This document shows, piece by piece, positions 35,591 through 47,443 of a DNA stretch of 60,501 nucleotides (the stretch's first letter is position 1; each line of letters begins with the position of its first letter). Location: NCBI RefSeq assembly GCF_000499385.1, contig NW_013652245.1, positions 7,501 to 68,001 of the forward strand, written 5' to 3'. A program made the position numbers and the translations under genes. Source of the DNA: Eimeria necatrix (lineage: Eukaryota > Apicomplexa > Conoidasida > Eucoccidiorida > Eimeriidae). The notes beneath the pieces were generated by a model. The model searched no databases and was not told where the DNA came from. It saw only the letters and a list, made by a program, of their open reading frames with translations.

Positions 35591-36767
35591 ACTTAGATTC
35601 CTGTGGAGATTTTTTTCTATCTCCTCAAGCCATGGCCCTTCTTGGGCCGGCTTTTGTGTAGGTCCTGTAGCCTCTTCCCTTCGCCGCTAATGCCGCTTCA
35701 AGCCTGAAGCTGTTAGCCTAAGCAGTGTAATCAGTGCGCAGGGAACGCTAATGCCGCTTCAAGCCTGAAGCTGTTAGCCTAAGCAGTGTAATCAGTGCGC
35801 AGGGAAGTGGAAGATGGGCCGTTCTACAGGTCTGGCTCGCATGAGTTTATGCAGAGCTTGGGCGTTGGGACGCCTGACTTGCAAACCCCTAGTTAATGAA
35901 TTTTCCCCTTGGTTTCACATTTGCTGCTTAGGATTGCAGTAAAGGGTTTTCGAAGTCCTTCATCTAGAAAGCACGCGAACACAATCTGAGACTCAAGGGA
36001 GCATGCAGATCCAGATTTTTGCTTTGCAAGGTTACCTTAGAGGAATGCGCACACACGCTCCTTTGAATGCTTAGTGCAATCTCTGGTTTACGCCCCTAGT
36101 TAATGAATTTTCCCCTTGGAGCATGCGAAATTCCAGTCATAGGCTCGAGGTGTATGTTAGATTTTTCATCTTCTATGTCCGAGAGACATGGTATGGCGCT
36201 TACGACTGAGGGGCAATGATAGCGCGAAGGAGCTTGAAGCCGAAAGGTTTTCGTCCTAAGATCCCCAAATCACCCGTTATTTGACATTTCATTTCAAAAA
36301 ATATGTAATACGTCATCTAAATATTGAAAGCGAGAACACCTTTGCGGTTCTCGCACGTGGCGTTGGTAAAGGTCTACACCGCTCGACACCGCGCCAAGTC
36401 CTTCCATTGGTTCATCTTCAATCACTTTTGCCTTCATTTCTTATTGAAAAACTGGATAGTCTCTGTTTTCTTTGCCGCACTGCGTACAGGGGAAATTTTC
36501 ACTTCTACTGCCCGTGTGGCCACTGACGACAGCTTCGCCTGCCGTGTCAGCAGAGCTTCCACATCCCAACAGACGCGTTTTGCGGAACTGTTTACACGGA
36601 CTGCCTTCGCATTTTCACCCATTTAAAAAAGCTAATATTGTCGTTATTCATTATTAGTAGCGGTTTTGCTGCTGTGGCTGCCGCGGTTGAGTGTGAAGTA
36701 CCAGTGGTTTGTTAGTAGGCTCGATCGCGTGCCTCATTTCAGCTGTCACAAACCGCCGTGTCTGACA
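35591..36767. other. Intergenic region with tandem and dispersed duplications
   Basis: It contains a perfect 61-bp tandem duplication (separate entry) and a 27-bp segment CCCCTAGTTAATGAATTTTC plus flank present at about 35885-35911 and 36092-36118. The rest shows no coding match. It includes the 3' flank of ORC2 and the promoter side of the SDR gene. Confidence 0.6.
35685..35806 (+). repeat. Perfect 61-bp tandem duplication
   Basis: Copies at 35685-35745 and 35746-35806 appear identical. Each contains a short hairpin, GCTTCA AGCC TGAAGC. The lack of differences suggests a recent duplication or an assembly artefact. Confidence 0.9.
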
Positions 36768-38928
36768 ATGGCGTTCTTCTTAAGCGCCAAGTGGGCATGG
36801 GTCGCCTTGCAATTTGTTCTTAAGAGACGAGAGGAACTCCAGAAAATACGGAAAAGAGGCATTGTGGTGGTCATCATAGGCGGCACCACTGGTCTCGACA
36901 TGGCCATTGTGCACAGCGTGTGTTCCCGTCTCGCCCAAATTGAAACCCACGGCGTTCACAGCGTTATCATAACGACCAAGAACCAGACTGAAGGAGTCGT
37001 AAGCCAACATTTCCGAGCTGCTCCAGCGTCTGCACATAACTGTTGCAGTTTTATCAGCAGCGAGACTGGGCTGCATTCCCGAGCTACCCCCAAGCTAGGG
37101 GCCAAAACTGTGGCAGAATGAATTTTCTTGCCTAATGTGCTCAGACAAGTCTGGAGCTGCTGCGCCACCCGACAGTTCGCGTAGGATACCATCAACTCGA
37201 TGCATCCAACAAGGACAGCCTGATGGCCTTCTGCCAGCATTTCAAGGAACAGTTCGAAAACATCGATATCTTGATCAACAATGCAGGTAATCAGAGAGAA
37301 AGCAGAGAAGGCTGGGATGTTCACCTTTTCATTCCAGTTGGGCCTGCTTCGCCTTCTAAAGCTTTAATCAATCAATCCCTTGGCAATGTAAATAGACTCA
37401 CAGTTTGCTCTCGTCAATCCCAATAATTAGGGCAATAAGCAAGTTTCAGGGAAGGGGATTGTGAAGAAGCAATCTTTAGAAAACGTTTGCGCTGCTGCTT
37501 CTTCTGCTGCTGCTCAGGCATGCTTCCCTCAGCCGCTGAATTGGGCTGCAAGGGCGACACAGAGACAGTAATGAACGTAAACTACTACGATGCCAAACTG
37601 GTTAGTGCACTGCAGCAAAAACCTCTTCTGAAGACAGGTTTTTCCATGCTTCTGCAACGCAGAAGGCACACGCGCCGTCCTGCCCGTTTTTCAATCGATG
37701 CCCTATTTGCATTTGCATGCTTCTTGTTTTTTAATTCTGCATTCGCATGCTTTTTAGTTTCGAATTTTGCATTTGCATGCTTCTTATTTTCTTATTCAGG
37801 TGACATTCACGCTGCTTCCTCTCATGGCTCCCGGCGGCCGCATTGTCGTTGCGGCATCCGGCCTTGCCGAGCTCGCTATTCGCTGGATGAACAATGAGAC
37901 TTTCACGAAACTCTTCAGCGAAACCTCCACAGAAGATGCAAGTTTCTGTCTGCTGCTTATAATTTGAATAGCTGTTCCTCTGTATTAAGTCTGATTTTTC
38001 TATTTTTCTCATTCGAGTTCTCAATGCATACTGAGACTCTGGGTTTATTTGCAGGACATTGACGGTGTTGCTGACGGTTTTGTTAAGGAAATTTGCGCTA
38101 CAAGTGCAGGAGGCAAGCGAGTGCATGATGCATTGGCCTATCCCTTTGCTCAGGCAAGCTGACACTGCAGCTTTCGCCGAATTCAGTCAGGTCATTTAGC
38201 TGACACTGCAGGCCCCGTTTACTTTCTGCGGTTTCTCGCGCCTCCATATTCCCCGACTTGTTATGCCCCCTTGAAAAACTCAGTGGCTTCTGCGTGATTC
38301 TTTCTGACTCGCCCTTAGGCTTCGCGAATCGCCCTGACTCAGTACTTGGGAAATCAGCTGAAGTGGAGTTCACGAGATCCTGCAATGCGTGTTACGGCCT
38401 GTTCTTTTTCTCCGGGTAAGGCAGTAGTACCCTGCTTAGTAGAACAATGACAACGATGTAGTTTACTGCTGGCGGCAAGCGAGACAGTCTTCCCCTTTCG
38501 CGGCCTTGTGTGATTCGCTGATGCTCGTAGTTTGTGTGGAGTTGCCCTACAGAGTAGTTCTGTTTGCAGAACTGCATGCAAATTGAGGCGTAGCCCTTCC
38601 TTAATTACGTTTTAATATAAAATAATTCTTTTTCGTAGGCTGGTGCCGGACTCCGTCTGGCAGCAACAGGGCTCCCTTCTCAGCTGCTGAAGGGGCAGAG
38701 GAAGCAGTCTACGCTGCCTTCGACGCAGACGCAGAGACAATCCAGGGTTCATTTCTCATAGGACGGAAACCCGCGAGATTTGGAGATGGACACGCAGTAG
38801 CAGTAACTGGGAATTCTGGAAGAGCACACACTGCAGCAGGGCGAAAGACAAACGACGACATATATAAATTCGCATCGGGAAAAATTGCAACAGCAGCACT
38901 CGCTTTAGTTGCCCGCGTGGTCCGTTAG
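36768..38928 (+). CDS. Short-chain dehydrogenase/reductase, carbonyl-reductase-like, with altered active-site residues
   Basis: SDR-fold protein closest in pattern to carbonyl reductase. Seven exons: 36768-36998, 37145-37286, 37518-37600, 37800-37937, 38055-38153, 38319-38415, 38639-38928; 359 residues, all in phase. ATG 36768 starts a hydrophobic and basic N-terminus. Then IVVVIIGGTTGLDMAIVHSV replaces the usual TGxxxGIG dinucleotide-binding loop; YHQLDASNKDSL, DILINNAG and VNVNYYDAKL follow; GGRIVVAASG holds the Ser; AYPFAQASRIALTQYLGNQL is the YxxxK region with Gln where Lys is expected; CSFSPGWCRT is the PGW motif. Introns 4 and 5 use GC donors (GAT|GCAAGT and CAG|GCAAGC); with GT donors the frame breaks. 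The loss of the third Gly and of the Lys suggests weak or no canonical reductase activity. Confidence 0.88.
37709..37799 (+). repeat. 30-bp repeat, three copies, forming the intron 3 acceptor of the SDR gene
   Basis: Copies at 37709, 37739 and 37769 share GCATTTGCATGCTTCTT plus a T-rich tail and include TGCATGC-like cores. The third copy ends TTATTCAG, the acceptor for exon 4; the second copy contains GCTTTTTAG, a possible decoy acceptor. Confidence 0.9.
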
Positions 38929-41900
38929 AGCTACATGGATTTGAAAAAGACGGGAGCGTTACGTGCAAAATGCATTTATTTTGCAGCGCTACGTGTAATT
39001 TAGTCCCAATGCATTTGTGCAACAAATGAAAACACAAATGTCGCCAGTTTGACAAAAAGCGAACAAGCACCGTGTCACAATGGAGTGAATTTGGTGCATG
39101 CTTTAGTTTCGAAGCCCATTGGGTCCCTGGGGGAAACAGAGTTTCAAAGCAACAAGAAGCTGCTCTTCCTATCGGAATTTGCAGGAAAAGTTTACTGTGG
39201 GTTCGCCAATCACGACAGCAGTGTTACTGATCAAATAGAAAAACACATTTGCAGCTGCGCCTCTTTGCTCAAGAGAGCATTAGACAGGGCCCGAGATCCT
39301 CTCATAGTTGGAAAAACTTCGGCGAAAATAACAGTTTTGAAAGACAGAGGAGCTGCTCGTGTTCACCTGATCATGGGTACTTGACAGCTTGACGCAAGTG
39401 GCAGTCGTTTATTAAGTCGACATTTACAGCCGACACACGGCATCGAATATTGAAAGGAAAGTGCAGCACATTAAGGCCATTATTCTGGCCTGGTTTTCGG
39501 GAATATTCAAACATTTTTTTCGTTTTTCTGTGATATTTTTGTGTTTTTCCTACTGAATCTGCATTGGCCTAGCTCTGCATTTGCTTTAGATCAACTGGAA
39601 AATAAAATTGCCCCCCTGGAACAACTTGAGAATCTATCTTCGCTGTAGTGGCTTCTTTGTAGGCTCATTTAAGCAGCATGGCCCCTCACTGAAAGCGGGT
39701 TCCTGAAAGCGGTAAGTAACGTCAGAAGTGTCCAGCCGTATGCATGCAGCTCCAACAACTTGCTAGAAAGGAGGAAGAAGAGTAAGTTGCACAGGTTTTC
39801 TTAGTTTGTTATGTAGGCATCGATACTAGCCTGCTGGCCTTGATTAGCCACAGCAGGGTGTGTGACGGAGAAGGAAAGGAGTAGGGTAGCGTAATACTCT
39901 GACTTAGGCCGCTAGGCTCAAAGGATCTCCTTACTTCTGCCCATTCAGAAAGGCCAGGCGAGCCACTAATCAAGTAGCAGCAGCTTGGTACAGAGGACTC
40001 CAAATGCTCAATTCATGCTTCGAGCCAACAATGCTGTGTTTCTTCTTTCTTTTGATTCGTGCTTTGCAGCGCTTGTTATTTCTGACCAGTTCAAATTACT
40101 CAACTGGTATTAGCCAAGCACTAGAAATCTTAGTGTCTTTTAGAGTTAGTGAACTGCTCGGATCTTGCATATTTCACGTCAAGCCCAACGTAACATGCTG
40201 CTGTGCTACACTGTTGCGGTCTTCTGCACCGGTCCTGCGTCAAAACGCTGGATTGCAGCAGGCATAAGGCGGTGCAGCTAGAAAGAAGCTAAATAAATAT
40301 CCTTTCAAAAGAAATAAAAGGTTCACTCATTAATACTGTAATACTATTGCATGTTCATGTTCGGCGTTACTGACTTTTCGCTCGCGCGAGTTAAGGACCA
40401 GGAAACGCCAACTCTAAAATTCGGTGGGACTGCCTGTAAAAGCTGGTTAAAAAGTACCTAGAGTAAATGAAAGCTTTAAAAAACATTTAAGATGAGCTCA
40501 GGAGGCTCCTTGTGCGCTTCTCAACTTTGATTGATAGCAGAAGAAGGAGCTCGCCGTGCCAACCGACCGACGCGGCGAGCAGCGTGCAATGGCCAGCCTC
40601 CAATAGCTATTTCGAAATGGTTTCAAAGCTTCTTCTCATTAAAAGCAAAGCTAAACGTATGTGAATGGCGATTTGCAGCATTGTCGGGAGCTTTTATCTG
40701 CATGCAGCGAGGCAGGCAGTGCTGAGGCCTGGGCCTGGGTCGGCCGTCACTGTGACGCAACGGTGTTCTTGGGTTTCAGCTCTCAAACCACAACAATGCT
40801 ACATTCTTAGCTTCTAGCTCTACTGTTTCGTGTCAACTGGTCTCTCAGAACCAACGGCAAATTCATTCAGGCTTCATCCCAGCACCAGTGGCGGCTCCCG
40901 CTGTAGCTGCTACCGTTTTGGCTTTCCACCGCGAAAGAGCCGCCCTTTCATTATTATTTGTCAAAGATGAAATACAGATACTCCCACACATCCATATGAG
41001 CCACTGTCGGCTCCTGTTTGCACTTCCAGAGCCGCGCTGCGGCGCCTAGCCCTGCAGCAGAACCATCGGCAGGAGGTAACGGAGCTCTAAAGCCAGCCAC
41101 CGGCCTACTCGGAGTTTTATTGTGGCGCTCTTTGAGTATATTACAGAAGCACGTGGTCGAGGGCCGTTTGTGCAGGCCCTGCTCCCGCCCGAACTACAGC
41201 AACTGGAGCTACTCGTGCTGCCGCTGCTGCTCCATGAGCATTTGCCGTGTGCCTCTGCTGCTGCTCGCACGCATGCACCTGGGAGAGACTTTCAAGATCC
41301 AATGCACCACTCAGTGACAGGTTTCATGAGCCGCCTTCGGAGGACGGACTCACCCTTGTCACCTGTGTTTCTCCTGCCTCCGAAAATCCATTGGTCAAGG
41401 CCAATAGAGGATCGCCCGCAGCAGTAGCAGCAGCTGAAACAACAGCAGCAACTTCCCAGTGAGCAGGCCTACACGAGTTTGGCTCTGGAGGCGCTTCAAG
41501 GGACACTGCGTGGGAGGCGGTTGCTTGGCCACTCAGCCTAGCAAACGATTCAGCTGCATTTTTCATGCAGGGAAAGATTATCAGTATGTCGAGTGCAGCA
41601 TCTCCACCCTTTATAGTCTCGCAAGCCGCAACGACAGCTACAGCAGCACTACCGAGGGCAGGAGGAGCAGAAGCACTACGAGGGCATAAGAAGCGCCAGC
41701 GGCTTTGCCCCTGGACCTGGACGATTGCCTTGGGGTCTAAAGCCTTGACGAAGTAGCTTTCAATGTTTTGCTTTTTGAACTGCACGCTGCTGTAGTATTA
41801 CAAAATTCTCGTTTGCTGCATTTTCTTTTGTGTGGAGCCAGCAGCTTCTCCGGCGTGCCTCTGGCCCCATTGCAGCTCTCCGTATACTTGCATCTTGACT

Positions 41901-42050
41901 CTTCTTTTTCTCGTTTTGAATTGTTTCTTTGGCGACTTTTTGGCGTTATTTTTCTGTAACGGCGCTCCCCGGCCATAGCAACATTCCCGGCTGTTTCCTT
42001 TTCAACCCCACCACCCCGCCTCGTCTTTGCCTCGTCGCCACAAAGCAACG
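38929..42050. other. 3.1-kb region without a recognised gene
   Basis: It lies between two plus-strand genes. A plus-strand open frame at 39049-39384 and overlapping frames at 40980-41760 have non-repetitive composition, and minus-strand 41785-41324 is also open, but none shows a known domain or a consistent exon chain. One or two small unrecognised genes are possible, particularly near 41,100-41,750 where plausible donors (41459) and acceptors (41570) occur. Confidence 0.4.
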
Positions 42051-45000
42051 ATGGACAAACAAGAAGAAATTATTCCCGTCGGGGACGGCTCAGACTCTTT
42101 CTCCGTGGAGAGCAGAGATGACACGCCGCGGTCAGAGGGTGGCGAGCGGCGGGCTAGCAAGTCCAACGACCGCATGCAGAAGGCGAAGCAGCAGTTAAAA
42201 ATGAGCAAAGACAAGATTATTCACTCACTGAGTGCTGGCAAGAAGTCAAAGTCCCATCCGAGAAGGGTGGAGCACGACGACGATGAGCCCATCGAGAGCA
42301 CAGGGCCCAATACGGCTTTCTTCTCTCCCCCCTCGTTTCAGCTGACACAAATTATACATGACAGCCAATGCTTTGTTCCCCGCCAAGGACACTCCTGTGC
42401 TGCGGGGGGAGGAGATGTTCTCATATTTGGAGGGCAGGACGCAGAAGGCCAGTTCCTAAACGACTTCATCAGATACATACCTGGGCTAAACGCGTTCGAA
42501 CCCATGAAGGTCGGCTTACAATGTTTAATGCAATGCTCGCATAAACGTAACTGCAATAAGATGAAGTGCATAGACAACGGTGGCTTAGTAAATAAAGCGG
42601 TATGAACAGAAACCCAGATCCTTGGAAGCCAATTAAATGTGTGTATCCGGACCACAAACTGCCGAACAGTGATGTCTGACTGAGTGCCTCATCCAGGTGC
42701 CGTCTCCTGCTGAATCTGCTTCAGTGCGAGACTGTTGCTGCGTTTAGCTTATATTGTTCCTTACTTCATAATCTCTGCTCGATACTCTTTTTCGTGAGAT
42801 TTGTGCAGCTACAATTCTTCATTTGCCGCTGGTTTGACCTGCATGCTTGGTTTTGTGTGTGCATGAGCTATTGCTGATTCTGAACAGAAAGTCAAAGGCC
42901 AGATTCCCACACCCCGCACTGGAGCCACGATGGTGAACTGGGTGAAACCCACAACCAGTGAGTTTTCTTTCCTGCCTCTTCGGAAAAGACATGCTCTTCT
43001 TCTTTGGCTCTACCTGCTTGTTTGCGTAGCTGCAGTCAACTGGGATACACTGCCAATCTTTTTTTTGTCTGCCAACTCGGCAAACTGTAGACAGGTTCCT
43101 CCCCAATGTATTTTTCATGCAAAGGAGCGTAACATGTGGGTGCGTGGCATTGGCGCTCCCTACACAAAATACAGCAACATCGCGAATCTTAAGCATGTTC
43201 ATTCTGCTTTTCAGATAGAGAACATATATTTTTATTCGGAGGCAGAGGCCCGGGGGGGGACATCGCCACGGCGAGCCTTTACGACCCTGGGTCGCGAACG
43301 TGGACAGCAGTGGGAGGTATTAAGAAGCCCCCAAAGAGGAGTTCGCACGTCTCTGTGGTCTTTGAAAAGGTGTTTGTCCATGGAGGTAAAAGATGTGTCC
43401 CGTGTTCCTGCGCCTATAACGCATAAAAACGATATTCTTGAGGCACAGGGGCTGACTCGTGCAACAGTGGTCTTAGTGGAACGCATCCGTGTCTCACAAA
43501 TAGGCAAATCCGATATTTAGAAGACTGCCCAGCGTAACTACTAATTTATTCGAAGAAGTATTGAGCCATTGCTGCAGTAGTCAATACCTGGTGGACTTGG
43601 ACTTGTGTTTGCGTTGTGAAAGGCCTGAGTGGCGACAATGTTTTGAACGACATGTGGATGTGGGACGGTGAGGAATGGTCTCAAGTTCGCTACGACAAAT
43701 CAACCGAACCCATGTCAGCTCGCTGCGGCCACTCAGCCTCTGCGTGGGTGCACAAGAAACACAAAGAACCCTGCTTGTTCTTCTTTGGAGGCGATACTAC
43801 AGGTGTTTCTTCGTCTAAGTCACCTTCCTCTAGTATTCCCAGTTGCGTAGAATCGAAGAAAGCCAATGCAAAATCGAAGAAAGCCAAAAGTTCCTTTATT
43901 CTGAAGATAATTATGGGAGTGTGCTGCTGCGTTGATGAGTGTTTTCGTCCACTTTCTGTTTTGGTTCAGGGCGAGGCGTTTCATCAAACGAGGTTTGGAT
44001 CTTTTCCGTAAAAACATGCAAGTGGAAACATGTTACGGCATTTGCAGGGAACGCACCAGCTCCGCGTTTCGGGTGAGGCAGCTGCTGCGTTGAACTACCG
44101 TTGAATCGATTTTAACTTCACGCGCTGTATCAGGCGACATAGGCGCAAATATATATGGATGCATATGCTACGCATGCAAACACAAGTGATGCTTGCTCCG
44201 GCGTTTATGCATACCCTCCTCCTTTATAATTTTTGTCCTTTCAGGCATAGCTCATGCGTGTTCGATTCAAACTGGGTCATAATCAGCGGGGGATACAGCG
44301 GCGGCTGGATTTCTAACTATGTTCTTTCCGGTGAGGCTTTGAAGTCGTTGCATACTTGTGGTCGAACGAGCTGCCATTAATTAGTGCGGAGGAAGGGAAA
44401 CTGTAGCTGCTGAGGCGTTTGATGAAGAATTGTGAGAAGCCCACCTAGGATTTATATAGTGTAAACTCTGAGCCTCGACAGAGCTCGGTCAAATACACCC
44501 TTCACCTGCCTCTACGGAAAGAATCTACTTCTATTTCTTGTATGCTACGCATGTAACTATTGCACGTTACCCAAACGTGAACAGAGTGTGCTCGCGTAAC
44601 AATATGTAAGTGCGTCTTCATGCATACGGTGCTACTCGATGACGCATCGACAGGTCCCACAACCAGCCTTTACTTGCTTGAGTTTGTGAGTGTATATCTG
44701 GTGCAGACATGCACACATACGACCTGCAGGCAAACTGTTGGTTCAGCGTGGAACTGTGCGGGATGAGGTCGACAATTTCGCTAACTCACTTGGTACTGAT
44801 TTCGCCTTTTCGCACTGTCTTTTCGTTTGGAGCTCACGACACCGAGACAGGAGTTGGCGCTGTTTCATCCGATGTGTATCGCATGTCTCCGTTGATCACG
44901 TATGTGAGTTTCGCTGCACTCCGCAACCAAGTGGAAAGCATGAGCGAAGTCATCAACCTTAGCTTTGACTCTCAAAGCGAAGGGGTCGGCAGAGCCATAC

Positions 45001-45380
45001 GCAGAGTAGATGCGTTGATGAAACGTCTAGAGACGGCAGAGAAGGAAATTGAAGGACTCAGAACTGCAAACGAATATCTGACAAGGCAGCTGGAAGCATT
45101 TCAAGGAACAGAACGGAAGAGGACGAATCAAGAAGGTACCTAGTCTGCAGTTTCACGCACGAACAAATGCGTAATTGAATAGGGAGCAATGGTGTCATTT
45201 TACGGTATTTCTGGCCTAAAGCCTTATACCTTTATTTTGATACGGTTAAGCACAAAGACCTACTCCGAATACTCAGTCACTGCATGCTGTTGGAATAGAA
45301 GAAGCATCTGTGCATTTTGGTCTCTTGCTGCAGATGAAGACGAAGAAGAAGAGGCGGACTTTCAGGTGAACGAAGAGTGA
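42051..45380 (+). CDS. Kelch-repeat protein with C-terminal coiled coil
   Basis: Probable beta-propeller scaffold protein. Eight exons: 42051-42509, 42888-42957, 43215-43385, 43623-43802, 44048-44072, 44245-44330, 44707-45135, 45334-45380; 488 residues, in phase throughout. After a charged N-terminus (DDDEPIES), kelch blades appear as RQGHSCAAGGGDVLIFGG, PTPRTGATMVNW then HIFLFGGRGPGG, RCGHSASAW then CLFFFGGD, and APRFGHSSCVFDSNWVIISGG. The 25-nt exon 5 supplies NAPAPRF and is needed to complete the last blade and keep the frame. Exon 7 carries a predicted coiled coil (SEGVGRAIRRVDALMKRLET onward) and the end is acidic (EDEEEEADFQVNEE). The layout, propeller then coiled coil, occurs in other kelch proteins; a specific orthologue is not assigned. 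Confidence 0.9.
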
Positions 45381-47443
45381 TAACCTCAGGTTAAAAGTCG
45401 CGCGAGTGAGTTTGACTTTCCTGAACAATGGTCGCCGGACGCCTCGTGTGGTCCTACGTGCTTGGACCCCTGCAGTCAAGCAGCAGTTAGCCGTAGGCTC
45501 GTGCCATGTTCATGCGCTCATACGGGCAAGCATCTTTGCTTGCATGGATGCATGGACAAGTGCACAGCTCAAGCCACATCTTATCGTCTCGCCTGTTGTA
45601 CCAGGGAGAGCCCCAACAAGCATGAGCTGCATCTGAAGGATCGCAGCGTCGAGCGGTTTCATGGAGTCTCTTGCACCCGCTGGTTTGGATACATGCATGC
45701 ATGCACGCATGCATGCGCCTGTAGACAGTGCCCAACTGCGTCTACACACACACACCGTGGCAGCTGACATGAACGCAACACTAAACACGGGGGCGAAGAT
45801 GGCGCCTATTGTGGATGACATCTAGATCGAACATTTGCTGAAACTGCCTCCGAAGGAACGCCACGTTGCACTTAAGGGCAAAAGATGCATGCACTACAGA
45901 AGGAGAGACGGACGCTGTGCAGCTTGCATCGGCGAAAGCCGTTTTGGAGCTGGGTTAGGGATTTTGGTGCGTTGATGCTTCCCTGCCGTGCGGTGGTGGC
46001 GTTGTGGCTGCACAGTGATTTTGTGCGTGCACTTTATCCATAAAGTTTTAACAAGAGCTTGCGGTGCAGCCCAGGGTCCTTGGGTTTTGGGAGTGCGCTG
46101 GGCTTTGTTGCGTGGCCATGGGTACGCGTGACTGCGTCGGGTGCTTCAGGCGGTGTATGTGGTGTGTGATGTATTCTTCTAGAGAAGGATGGACTTGCTG
46201 CACTGCAAGTATACATTACATTGACTTAAATGCATGCGTTTTGAAGGGTTTGTTCCACCTACAGGCAGAGGAAATTGCTATTCAACTGCACAACGCACAA
46301 ATTGAGACGACAGTCATCATTGTCGCAACTCGTAATGAGTTATGTGCCACTGGCTAGTTGTTGTTTGAAGGGGGAACGCGTTTTTCTCTTCTGTCAAATT
46401 TTGAAAGTGGGGTATAGAAGCAGCGCGTCCTGATGCGAATTTGTTAGTAGCAGCCGTTGGCCTCCCCGAAGCACAATAACAGCTGTAGCTGCGACAGATG
46501 AGAGATACAAACGCACGCAAAGTATCTTCTGCTTGCCTGCTTGCTCGTACCTCATCGCTTTGCTGATGCAATTTGTCAGCGTCAGCTCGCTATGGAATCT
46601 AGGGGGCACGCAGTACGAACATGAAACACCAGGAGTGGACCCAACAGCGGTGAAGTGTGTAGAAGCCCCGAAGCAGTTCATCTCTGTAGATGGCAGGCAG
46701 CTCTGCGTAATGGCATTTTCCAAGTCATCATTCCTACAACAATATTCGTAACATCTCAATGGGGGGTTCAACCGACGTATGCGCTGAAATGACAACACTG
46801 GCCGTCAAATCAGCTGCTTCGTTCCGCCCACGGCCACAAACGCAGTGGCTGTCTTACTCCTTTATTTTTTTCATTCTTAGTGCTAGTGGTGAATAGAGAT
46901 CCAAAATTTATTACTGCGCATTGGTTTCGTTGATGGAGTTATCTGTTGCTGTTGTAAGGACAAATTTGCTAAGCGCTCCTCTCAGCTGCACAAGATGACT
47001 CTAAAGCCATACCTCTGTTGGGATATTTTTTTTTCACTTGTGAAAACTTATTACTTGTTTCCTTGTGCCCAATTTCCTTTTGCTGGAACCCCCAGGTTCC
47101 GTTGTCGGCAGTGAGTCTGCATGGGCCCTGTGGGGCCCTCGTGCCAAGATACGACTTGCTTCGGTGCCCAATCCTCATCCTACTTCCTCTGACCATTGAT
47201 TATTCATCATTTAGTGCCAGTACACAGAATTTTGTGGGAATTAGGTCGAAGCTGCACGGAACTACTCCCAGGTGGTCACATACATTGATCATCGACCGCT
47301 GGCTGAGCCTCCTCTGACTCCACCCTTGTCTTAAAACGGGACTTCTGAGCATTCGACGCCTACAATACCCTTTCTTAATCGGGAAAAGCCTTGAAATTAG
47401 ACAAAAACCAGTATCCTCATGGGAGGCTAGTCCACAAAGAGCT
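45381..47443. other. 2-kb intergenic region, no gene recognised
   Basis: Contains a short TGCATGCA cluster at 45692-45718 and many short frames without domain similarity. It includes the 3' flank of the kelch gene and the promoter side of the RPA12 gene. Confidence 0.5.

Noticed and set aside
41324..41785. 153-codon minus-strand frame as a gene
   Set aside because: No ATG at its start and no domain; overlapping plus-strand frames look equally plausible, so neither was called.
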